64,000 nt of DNA from Boseongicola sp. H5 (GTDB taxonomy: Bacteria > Pseudomonadota > Alphaproteobacteria > Rhodobacterales > Rhodobacteraceae): the NCBI GenBank assembly GCA_020622165.1, contig JACNMN010000013.1:48361-112360 (forward strand), given 5' to 3'. The position numbers and the translations under genes are program-made. The notes below the pieces were generated by a model. The model worked only from the letters and a program-made list of their open reading frames with translations, did not search any database and was not told the origin of the DNA. How positions within the stretch are numbered: the first letter of the stretch is position 1; every line of letters starts with the position of its first letter. This document shows, piece by piece, positions 17,753-25,046 of the stretch.

Positions 17753-19301
17753 CACCTTCACGCTTTCGGTGGTGCAGGCCGCGCTCGAATCCGCCGCCGA
17801 GGAGATGTTCGAGGTTCTGCGCAAGACCGCGATGAGCCCGATCATCTACGAGGTGCTCGACGTGGGCACAGGCATCACCGATGCTGAGGGCGCGCTGGTC
17901 AGTTCCGGCGCGGGCATCCCCTCCTTCGTGGGTGTGCTCGACAAGACGGTGACCGCCATCCTGGCACAGGAAGGCGCCACCGTCGCGCCGGGCGACGTCT
18001 ATCTGACCAATGACCCCAATCACGGCGGGGTCACCCATCTCAATGATGTCGTGGTGGCCGAACCGGTCTTCGTCGGGGCGGATTGCGTCGCCTGGGTCGC
18101 CTCCATCGCGCATTGGGGCGATATCGGCGGCCGCACGCCCGGCTCGATGGCCACCGATGTGACCGATATCGTTGCCGAAGGCTTGCGACTGCCGATCCTT
18201 CGGCTGTTCTCCGGCGGGCGCAAGAACGAGGCGGTGATCGATATCATCCGCTGCAACTCGCGCCTGCCCGATCAGGCGACGGGCGATCTCTGGGCGCAGG
18301 TTTCGGCCGGGCGGCGGGCGGGCGCGCTGATCCGCGGGCTGTGCGCGCGTTACGGGTCCGATACGTTTCGCGCCGCCATCACCGAAGCGCGCAGGACGGG
18401 CCGCGCGCGGGCCGCCGCCGGGCTCGCGCGCCTGCCCCACGGCACGTTCGAAATCGCCCAACCGCAGGATGACGGCAGCGTCTGGCATGCCGGGATCACG
18501 ATCACGCCGGAGCGCTTCACGGTCGATCTGCGCGATGCGCCGGACCAGACCGAAGGCCCCTACAACACCAGCCGCGACGGCGCGGTCATCGCCTGCCAGA
18601 TCCTCTTCAAGGCGCTGACGGACCCCGCGCGTTTCGCCAATGCCGGATCCTTCGAGCCGCTCGACGTACTGACGCGACCGGGCAGCATATTCGACCCGGG
18701 CCCCCACGCCCCCCATGGCTATTACTTCGAAACCCGGATCAGGCTGATCGACATGCTTTGGCGCGGTCTGGCCACGCAGGCGGGCGCCGACCTGCCGGCG
18801 GGCCATTTTGCATCGATCTTCGGGACGGTGATTTCAGGGATCAACCCCGATACGGGCCGCCGCTATGCCATGGTCGAGCCGCAGATGGGCGGCTGGGGCG
18901 CGACGCCGGACCGGCCCGGCAACGACGCGATGTTCTCCACCAGCCACGGGGACACGTTCAATTGCCCCGTGGAGGTCGCGGAGGCGCGCTATGGCTTTGA
19001 GATCGTGGAAAAGACTCTGGGCGACCTAGGCGAGCAACCGGGCGAATGGCCCGGGGGGCGCGGCATCATAACCCGCTTTCGCATGCGGGCCGCCGCGGTC
19101 ATGTCCGCAGGCTATTCCCATGCGGTCGTACCGGTCTGGCCCCTGCCGGGCGCAAGCGACGGCGGCACAAACAGCCTGTCGCTCCGTCGCGACAACCAAT
19201 TATTCGAACAGGCGGGCTTCGTAAGCGGGCTTACCCTGCAGCCCGATGACGAGATCTTGCTTGCAACGGCCCGGGGCGGCAATGCCGCCCGGCGACGCTG
19301 A
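17745..19301 (+). CDS. Hydantoinase B/oxoprolinase family protein, HyuB subunit (second copy)
   Basis: A 518-residue paralogue of the gene at 14167: it shares the opening AAEEMFEVLRKTAMSPIIYE, the VLDVGTGIT and YLTNDPNHGGVTHLNDVVV segments, and the C-terminal GGWGATPDRPGN. The percent identity was not computed. Start ATG 17745 lies within the end of the peptidase gene. Having two HyuB genes and only one HyuA in one run is unusual; the second may adapt the HyuA ATPase to a different ring substrate. It is the last gene of the run, and a stem-loop follows at 19312-19331. Confidence 0.9.
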   Translation: MPDTFTLSVVQAALESAAEEMFEVLRKTAMSPIIYEVLDVGTGITDAEGALVSSGAGIPSFVGVLDKTVTAILAQEGATVAPGDVYLTNDPNHGGVTHLNDVVVAEPVFVGADCVAWVASIAHWGDIGGRTPGSMATDVTDIVAEGLRLPILRLFSGGRKNEAVIDIIRCNSRLPDQATGDLWAQVSAGRRAGALIRGLCARYGSDTFRAAITEARRTGRARAAAGLARLPHGTFEIAQPQDDGSVWHAGITITPERFTVDLRDAPDQTEGPYNTSRDGAVIACQILFKALTDPARFANAGSFEPLDVLTRPGSIFDPGPHAPHGYYFETRIRLIDMLWRGLATQAGADLPAGHFASIFGTVISGINPDTGRRYAMVEPQMGGWGATPDRPGNDAMFSTSHGDTFNCPVEVAEARYGFEIVEKTLGDLGEQPGEWPGGRGIITRFRMRAAAVMSAGYSHAVVPVWPLPGASDGGTNSLSLRRDNQLFEQAGFVSGLTLQPDDEILLATARGGNAARRR

Positions 19302-19311
19302 CACCGGGCAA

Positions 19312-19331
19312 GCCGGGCAAATCCGCCCGGC
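19312..19331. terminator. Candidate stem-loop between converging genes
   Basis: A perfect 7-bp stem, GCCGGGC / GCCCGGC, with a six-base loop lies in the 72-base gap between hyuB2 and the convergent DUF2892 gene. It has no T-run on either strand, so efficient intrinsic termination is uncertain. Confidence 0.4.
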
Positions 19332-19373
19332 GCGCCCTGGGGTGCATGGCCCGCGACCCGCCGCCCGGCACGG

Positions 19374-19583
19374 TCAGTTCATGCGGCAGGTCTTGATGCC
19401 GATCAGGCTGTAAAGCGGGCAATTGCCAAGCACGGAGGTCAGCAGGAAGACCGCCGCGATCGCGATGAAGAGCCAATGCAAAACGCCGGTTGCGGCAAAG
19501 CCGGTCCCGAATGCGAGCCCGAGAAGAACAACCGCAACTGCGATCCGTATTCCCCTGTCGATCTTGCCCATATTGGTGGTCAT
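19374..19583 (-). CDS. DUF2892 family small membrane protein (rhodanese-associated inner membrane type)
   Basis: A 69-residue protein with the DUF2892 pattern: an N-terminal NMGKIDRGIRI, two hydrophobic helices, and the conserved end VLGNCPLYSLIGIKTC. The start at 19583 has a clear AAGGAG ribosome site. DUF2892 proteins sit in the inner membrane, often next to sulfur-handling rhodaneses or Crp/Fnr regulators, and the two cysteines in the NCPLY and KTC segments are the conserved ones. The Crp/Fnr gene is directly upstream on the same strand, 66 bases away, which fits regulator-target pairing. The function is unknown. Confidence 0.88.
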   Translation of the reverse strand: MTTNMGKIDRGIRIAVAVVLLGLAFGTGFAATGVLHWLFIAIAAVFLLTSVLGNCPLYSLIGIKTCRMN

Positions 19584-19649
19584 ATCCGTCTCCTTCTGGT
19601 CGGTTTCCACCAGTATGACACACGATATGTCCGGGGCTCGGTGACTTCG

Positions 19650-20330
19650 TCACCATTCTCCCGCAGATCGCGTGAGGCGATCCAGCCCGCCACGCCCGAC
19701 AAGCCGCAGCTCGCCCCGGGATTGCTCCACCCAGCCCCGGCGCTGAAACTCGGCCAGCGTGCGGGAGATCACCTCTCTGGCGGTGCCCAGCTCCGTGGCG
19801 AGCATCTGATGCGTGGCCTGCACCACATCCCCCGCACCCGCCAGTTCCAGAAGCCGCCCGGCCAGACGCACGTCCAGACGCCGGAACACGATATCATCGA
19901 TCAGCGTGAACAGGGCGGTGATCCGCCGCGAATAGGCCGTGAAGATGAAGTTGCGGAACACATCGGACCGCGCCGCGAGAGCGTCGAACGTGGCGCGCGG
20001 AATGGCGACGGCGGACACGTCGCTTTCGGCCAATCCGTCTGCGGAATAGTTCTCGCAGGCCAGCATGCAGGCCGTCGTCAGCACGCAGCTTTCGCCCGCA
20101 TGCACGCGATAAAGCAGGACCTCGCGCCCGGTGTCCGATTTCTGGTGCACGCGCACCGTGCCCTCCAGCAGCAAAAGCAGGTTGTCGGCGGGTTGCCCGG
20201 GCTGGAAAACCTGTGTGCCGGACGGCACCGACACCACCGTGCTGCCCTTGATCAGCTCCGTCTGCATGTCCTCCGAAAGGCTTTGCAACCCTTCGAAATG
20301 ACGGATCCAGCCCTTGCCTGCATCACCCAT
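19650..20330 (-). CDS. Crp/Fnr family transcriptional regulator
   Basis: A 226-residue regulator. Residues about 25-130 form the cyclic-nucleotide-binding-like beta-roll (FQPGQPADNLLLLLEG), and the C-terminus is a winged helix (MLATELGTAREVISRTLAEFQRRGWV). It lacks an FNR-type N-terminal Cys cluster. Instead it has three cysteines, Cys82, Cys88 and Cys92, in the sensor domain (ESCVLTTACMLACENYS), which could serve thiol or metal sensing; this is an inference. The neighbouring DUF2892 gene is a plausible target. No matching binding site was found upstream. Confidence 0.9.
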   Translation of the reverse strand: MGDAGKGWIRHFEGLQSLSEDMQTELIKGSTVVSVPSGTQVFQPGQPADNLLLLLEGTVRVHQKSDTGREVLLYRVHAGESCVLTTACMLACENYSADGLAESDVSAVAIPRATFDALAARSDVFRNFIFTAYSRRITALFTLIDDIVFRRLDVRLAGRLLELAGAGDVVQATHQMLATELGTAREVISRTLAEFQRRGWVEQSRGELRLVGRGGLDRLTRSAGEW

Positions 20331-20529
20331 GTTTCCGCCCGCCGCGCCATCGTTTCATCGAACAGCATCGCAACACCCGCCCTGCCGGCGCATTCCTGTG
20401 CCGGGGCCTGTCTGCGCCCAAGCCCGGCACGACCGCCACGGTGCCGTTGCGCGTCCTTCATGGCAGGATGATCGGCGTATGGCATGAACGCAAGTTAACT
20501 CTGGCGCTTCGGTTTTTCATGCCGCGCGC

Positions 20530-22038
20530 CTATCCTGTCGCTGCGGGCGAGCCCCGGTCCTGCCGATGCCGCTTCCACTGGCCGTAGAAGCCGTAGATCA
20601 GCGAAAGCAGGCTGGCGATCAGCAGAACCGCGGTGATGGGGCGGGACACGAAATCCCAGTAATCATAATCGCTTATCACCAGACCTTGACGCAGGCTGCG
20701 TTCGGCGATCGGGCCAAGGACAAGCCCGATCACGAAGGAGGCGATCGGGTATCTCAGCTTGCGCAGCAGGAACCCGAACGCGCCCATGGCCAGCATCACG
20801 CCGACATCGACGATGTTGGAGTTCAGCGCATAAACGCCTGTCATGCAGAGAACGACGATGGCCGGGCCGACCAGCGCATATGGCGCCTTCAGCACCAGCG
20901 CGAAGTAGCGCGCGGCCCGGATGCCGAAGATCAGCATCAGGATGTTCGCAATGAACATGCCGATGAAGACGGTATAGACAAGCTGCGTGTTGGTCTCCAT
21001 CAGGAGCGGCCCCGGGATGATCCCGTGGATCGTCAACCCGCCGAGCATGACGGCTGTCGTGGCACTTCCCGGAATGCCAAGGGCAAGAAGCGGGATCATC
21101 GAGCCGCCGACGGCAGAGTTGTTGGCCGATTCCGGGGCGGCGATGCCCTCGGCCACGCCGGTGCCGAAATCCTGCGGCCTTTTCGACCAGCGCACCGCCT
21201 CCGAATAGCTGATGAAGGCCGCCGTGGTCGCGCCCACACCGGGCAGTGCGCCGATCACCGCCCCGATGGAGGAGGACCGCAGAAGCGTGAACCGCGTCTC
21301 CATGAATTCCTTCATGCTTGGCAGTTTGGTGGAGACATCGGTGATCACCTCGGCCGTCGATGTCTTCTCGCCCGCCCGCTGCAGAACCTCCGCCAGGGCG
21401 AATGTGCCGATGATGGCCGGGACGAAGCTGATCCCCGTCAGCAGGGAGAGATTGCCGAACGTGTACCGCTCCGTCCCGGTGATCGGATCGAGACCGACCG
21501 TTGCGATCCCGAGACCCAGAAGCCCCGCGACCAGCCCCTTGAGGATCGAGCCGCCGCCGATGGCCGAAATGGCCGTGATCCCCAGAACCGCCAGCGCGAA
21601 ATACTCCGCCGGGCCGAAATTCAGGGCGAATTGCGCCATGGGCGGCGCCAGAAGCATCAGGACGATCGTGCCGAAAATGCCCCCGATCGCGGAAGAGGCC
21701 AGCGCGATCCCGAGCGCCTTGCCCGCCTGCCCCTTCTTGGCCATCGGATAGCCGTCGAGCGCGGTGCAGGCCGCCTCGGGGCTGCCCGGCGTGTTGAACA
21801 GGATGGCCGAGATCGAGCCCCCGAAGGTGGAGCCCACATAGACGCCCGAGAGCAGCAGCAGCCCCGCGGTCGGGTCGAACACGAAGGTGAAGGGGATCAG
21901 AAGCGCGACACCGACGATGCCGGTCAGACCCGGAACCGAGCCGAATGCGATCCCCCAGATCACCGAGAAGATGATCAGCAGAAAGGACGATGGGTTGCCG
22001 AAGAGATAGGCAAGCGCTGAACCATAGGCTTCCAACAT
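20530..22038 (-). CDS. tctA: Tripartite tricarboxylate transporter permease TctA
   Basis: A 502-residue integral membrane protein with about 11-12 helices. It has the TctA signatures in order: FGSVPGLTGIVGVALLIPFTF, the GSISAILFNTPGSPEAACT loop, the second loop around GALPGVGATTAAFISYSEAV and the SANNSAVGGSMIPLLALGIPG segment. TctA is the large channel subunit of the TTT importers for citrate, tartrate and many other carboxylates. It lies 20 bases downstream of tctB and ends the tctCBA set. The first genes of the same run encode an aminotransferase, so the transported acid probably feeds that enzyme or the divergent dehydrogenase. Confidence 0.95.
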   Translation of the reverse strand: MLEAYGSALAYLFGNPSSFLLIIFSVIWGIAFGSVPGLTGIVGVALLIPFTFVFDPTAGLLLLSGVYVGSTFGGSISAILFNTPGSPEAACTALDGYPMAKKGQAGKALGIALASSAIGGIFGTIVLMLLAPPMAQFALNFGPAEYFALAVLGITAISAIGGGSILKGLVAGLLGLGIATVGLDPITGTERYTFGNLSLLTGISFVPAIIGTFALAEVLQRAGEKTSTAEVITDVSTKLPSMKEFMETRFTLLRSSSIGAVIGALPGVGATTAAFISYSEAVRWSKRPQDFGTGVAEGIAAPESANNSAVGGSMIPLLALGIPGSATTAVMLGGLTIHGIIPGPLLMETNTQLVYTVFIGMFIANILMLIFGIRAARYFALVLKAPYALVGPAIVVLCMTGVYALNSNIVDVGVMLAMGAFGFLLRKLRYPIASFVIGLVLGPIAERSLRQGLVISDYDYWDFVSRPITAVLLIASLLSLIYGFYGQWKRHRQDRGSPAATG

Positions 22039-22058
22039 GGGCGGTATCCTTCCGGAGC

Positions 22059-22568
22059 TTAGTAGAACAGCACGTTCAGATCATAGAAAATCCCGGTTCC
22101 CCGGGGCAGCGGCAGCTCAAGCGCTTGTGTGAAGAACAAGACCAGCACCGCCGTGAAACCCGCCGCGAAAAGCACCCGCGTCAGGTTGTTCCGGTAGGGC
22201 AGAACGAAGCTTGCCAGCACCAGAAACGCAAATGTCGCCAGGATAAAACCCAGATGCTGGAACGCCACGAAATAGACCAGCACCAGCGCGCCCATGCCGC
22301 CGATCCGCAGCGCCGAGTTGCGGAAATCCGGCGACATCGTGAAGGCTCCGGCCGCCGACAGGCCGCTGCGGCGCATGTCGCGCACGGAGCGGATGGCCAG
22401 AATGGCGGCAATCAGGGCCATCGTCCCGAAGATGATCTTGGGCCAGTAATCGGCGTCGGCCTGCGCGAAACGGCGCGATTCCGGAAAGCCGTCCGCGACG
22501 ACCCACAGGAAGATCGACAGACCGCAAAGAAAGACTGCGAAGGCCAGATCCAGCAGGCGATGTGCCAT
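22059..22568 (-). CDS. tctB: Tripartite tricarboxylate transporter small permease TctB
   Basis: A 169-residue, four-helix membrane protein of the TctB family. TctB subunits are poorly conserved, and the call rests on size, four helices (first at LLDLAFAVFLCGLSIFLWVV, others at IIFGTMALIAAILAI, MGALVLVYFVAFQHLGFIL and FAAGFTAVLVLFFT) and position between tctC and tctA. It stabilises TctA in the inner membrane. A GC-rich hairpin sits between tctC and tctB. Confidence 0.88.
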   Translation of the reverse strand: MAHRLLDLAFAVFLCGLSIFLWVVADGFPESRRFAQADADYWPKIIFGTMALIAAILAIRSVRDMRRSGLSAAGAFTMSPDFRNSALRIGGMGALVLVYFVAFQHLGFILATFAFLVLASFVLPYRNNLTRVLFAAGFTAVLVLFFTQALELPLPRGTGIFYDLNVLFY

Positions 22569-22631
22569 GTTATGCGCTCCTATCGGGATATGAGGCGGGC
22601 CGGTACGGGGGCCACGCGGCGCCCGGTGGCA

Positions 22632-22658
22632 GGGCCCGGCGCATGATCGGCCGGGCCC
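22632..22658 (-). terminator. Intercistronic hairpin between tctC and tctB
   Basis: GGGCCCGGC (22632-22640) faces GCCGGGCCC (22650-22658) around a nine-base loop. It lies just after the tctC stop and before tctB, without a T-run. It likely limits read-through or protects the 3' end, so that the binding protein is made in excess. Confidence 0.5.
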
Positions 22659-22674
22659 GCCATAATGGTGCGCG

Positions 22675-23634
22675 TCAGTTCAGGAGGCCAAGCGCATCGA
22701 GAACGCGTGTGTAAACCTCGATCTCTTCCTCGATGAAAGCCTGAAACTCTTCGGGATCAAGCAGTTCGGAGCGGAATTGAAGCGCGGCCTGCTCCTGCAC
22801 TTCCTGATACGCATCGGAGGCGACGGCTTCGGAGATCAGACCGTAAAGCGTTTCGACATGGGCCGGATCGGCATCCGCAGGCATTGCGAAGGCCCGCCAG
22901 CGCCCAAGCGTCACGTCATAGCCAAGCTCGACCGCGGTGGGGACATCCGGCAGCACCGGCAAACGCTCGTCGGAAAAGACCACGAGCGGGCGCATGTCAC
23001 CGGAATCGATCAACCCGCGCGCAGGGCCGTATTCCTCGTGCATCGCATCCACCTGCCCGCCAAGCGTGTTCGACACCATCTCGGACGAGCCGAACGGCAC
23101 GGTCGTGACCTCGGCGCCGGTTTCGATGTTCCAAAGACCCATCACGGTATCGTCGAACCCGGCGGCGCCGGTGATCCCCACGGTCAGATCGCCGGGGTTT
23201 TCGCGGGCATGGGCGATGAACTCCTCGATGGTCTGGAACGGGCTGTCGGCGGGCACCACGATCATGCCCTGATCGTATTGCACGCGCGCCAGCGGCTGGA
23301 ACGCGTCCATGCTGATCCGGCCAAGGGCATGGGCGATGATCTGGTCGGGGCTGATCGCCATCAGCGTGTAGCCGTCGACCCGGCGCTGCTGGAAATTGGC
23401 GAAGGCCGGCATGCCGCCGCCGCCCTGGATCGAGATCGGCACCATGGACTGGCCCGAGATCTCCTCGAACGGCACCGCGACGGCCCGCACGAAACGGTCT
23501 GTGCCGCCGCCCGGCCCATAGGAGTGAATGACCTCGATCGTGCGCGAGGGGTAATCCTCCGCCAGGGCTGCCGGTGCAGCAATGGACATGCCCGCGACAA
23601 CCGCGGCGATTGTGGTGATTTTCAGAGACAGCAT
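22675..23634 (-). CDS. tctC: Tripartite tricarboxylate transporter substrate-binding protein TctC
   Basis: A 319-residue exported binding protein (Bug family). The start at 23634 follows GGAGGAGAG and opens a Sec signal peptide ending near PAALAEDYP. The mature N-terminus (YPSRTIEVIHSYGPGGGTD) carries the Bug-family ligand loop GPGGGTD, and residues around QGGGGMPAFANFQQRRVDGY form the second family block. It captures a carboxylate in the periplasm for TctAB. The ligand is not known, but co-location with a glyoxylate-type aminotransferase and a 2-hydroxyacid dehydrogenase suggests a hydroxy- or oxo-acid. Confidence 0.93.
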   Translation of the reverse strand: MLSLKITTIAAVVAGMSIAAPAALAEDYPSRTIEVIHSYGPGGGTDRFVRAVAVPFEEISGQSMVPISIQGGGGMPAFANFQQRRVDGYTLMAISPDQIIAHALGRISMDAFQPLARVQYDQGMIVVPADSPFQTIEEFIAHARENPGDLTVGITGAAGFDDTVMGLWNIETGAEVTTVPFGSSEMVSNTLGGQVDAMHEEYGPARGLIDSGDMRPLVVFSDERLPVLPDVPTAVELGYDVTLGRWRAFAMPADADPAHVETLYGLISEAVASDAYQEVQEQAALQFRSELLDPEEFQAFIEEEIEVYTRVLDALGLLN

Positions 23635-23725
23635 ATTCTCTCCTCCAAGAGCTTGTCTTTGGCGTGCGGCACTTTCGTGGCGGGCGTTCCGGTGCCACAC
23701 ATGCGTGGACCGCCCCCTCAGGTCG

Positions 23726-24922
23726 TCACTCCGCGGCGAGATGCTGCGGAACGTTCTCCTCCAGAACCTTCATCGCAGCCGCAGTTCCTCCTCTTGAATG
23801 CGGGATACCGGCCTTCGACAGGCCCATCTCGATGCCCGACAGGGTGCCGATCAGCATCGCATCGTTGAAATCCCCCAGATGTCCGATGCGGAACACCCGG
23901 TCGGCGACCTTGGACAGGCCATTGCCGAGAGAAATGTCGAAATGCGCCAGAACCGTCGCGCGGAACGCATCGGCGCTGTGGCCCTCGGGCATCAGAACGG
24001 CGGTCAGCACGCCGCTTTCCTGCCCCTGCTGGCGGCAAAGCACCTCCAGCCCCCAGACCCGAACGGCCGCGCGGGTCGCCGCCCCGTGCCGGGCATGGCG
24101 TGCGAAGACATTCTCCAGCCCTTCTTCATGCAGCATCGCAACCGCTTCGTTCAGCCCATAGAGCATGTTGGTCGCGGGTGTGTACGGGAAATACCCCGTT
24201 TCGTTCGGGCCGGTCATGTCCTGCCAGTCCCAGTAGGACCGGCGCATGCCGCCCGCGCGCGAGATCTCCATCGCCTTGGCGCTGACGCAGTTGAACGAGA
24301 TGCCCGGCGGCAGCATCAGACCTTTCTGGGAGCCCGACACACACACATCCACGCCCCACTCGTCGAAGCGGAAATCGACCGATGCGAGCCCGGAGATGGA
24401 ATCCACCATCAGAAGCGCCGGATGTCCCACCGCATCCATGGCCGCGCGCACCTCGGCGATGGGCGAAACAGATCCGGTGGAGGTTTCGTTATGCACCACG
24501 CAGACGGCCTTGATCTCGTGGCCCTTGTCCGCGCCCAGACGCTCCGCGATGGCGTCGGGGTCTGCGCCGCCGCGCCAGTCGCCTTCGATGAATTCGGGCG
24601 CCAGCCCGAGACGTTTGGCCATCTTCATCCACAGCATGGAGAAATGGCCGGTTTCGTACATCAACACCCGGTCGCCTTCGGAAAGGGTGTTGATCAGGGC
24701 CGCCTCCCACGCGCCGGTGCCGGATGCCGGAAAGATGATGACATGGCCCGCATCGGTCTTGAAGATCGTCTTCATGCCGTCCAGCGCCGCCTTGCCGACA
24801 GCGGCGAAATCCGGGCCGCGGTGGTCTATCGTTTGCGCGCTGATCGCCCGCAGAATACGATCGGGCACCGCACTCGGCCCGGGGATTTGCAGGAAATGCC
24901 GACCGGCCTTTCTCGATGTCAT
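23726..24922 (-). CDS. Class V aminotransferase, serine-/aspartate-glyoxylate aminotransferase type
   Basis: A 398-residue PLP enzyme. The opening HFLQIPGPSAVPDRIL and TIDHRGPDF are the SgaA/BhcA-type N-terminus, and the PLP lysine is Lys200 in VSGSQKGLMLPPG. The family moves the amino group of serine, alanine or aspartate to glyoxylate, making glycine. The start at 24922 has GGGAGG upstream; an upstream in-frame start at 24964 lacks one. It heads the run with tctCBA and is divergent from the FAD/Fe-S dehydrogenase. Together they could import a 2-hydroxyacid such as glycolate, oxidise it to glyoxylate and transaminate the product; that scheme is an inference. Confidence 0.9.
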   Translation of the reverse strand: MTSRKAGRHFLQIPGPSAVPDRILRAISAQTIDHRGPDFAAVGKAALDGMKTIFKTDAGHVIIFPASGTGAWEAALINTLSEGDRVLMYETGHFSMLWMKMAKRLGLAPEFIEGDWRGGADPDAIAERLGADKGHEIKAVCVVHNETSTGSVSPIAEVRAAMDAVGHPALLMVDSISGLASVDFRFDEWGVDVCVSGSQKGLMLPPGISFNCVSAKAMEISRAGGMRRSYWDWQDMTGPNETGYFPYTPATNMLYGLNEAVAMLHEEGLENVFARHARHGAATRAAVRVWGLEVLCRQQGQESGVLTAVLMPEGHSADAFRATVLAHFDISLGNGLSKVADRVFRIGHLGDFNDAMLIGTLSGIEMGLSKAGIPHSRGGTAAAMKVLEENVPQHLAAE

Positions 24923-24975
24923 TGAATACCCTCCCACTGATCCGGCCCGAACAAGACGCGACATATTGCCGAATG

Positions 24976-24992
24976 CATAATGTTGAATTATG
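24976..24992. promoter_or_regulatory. Candidate GntR operator in the divergent intergenic region
   Basis: A perfect inverted repeat CATAAT-gttga-ATTATG lies between the aminotransferase (minus) and the dehydrogenase (plus) starts, in a short AT-rich stretch that stands out from the GC-rich surroundings. FadR/GntR-FCD regulators usually bind short palindromes in such divergent promoters, and a GntR gene ends the adjacent plus-strand operon. No binding has been shown. Confidence 0.5.
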
Positions 24993-25046
24993 AATACAAT
25001 TTGAGATGATCCGGTGTCAAGCCGGCACAGGACGGAGGAAATCGAT

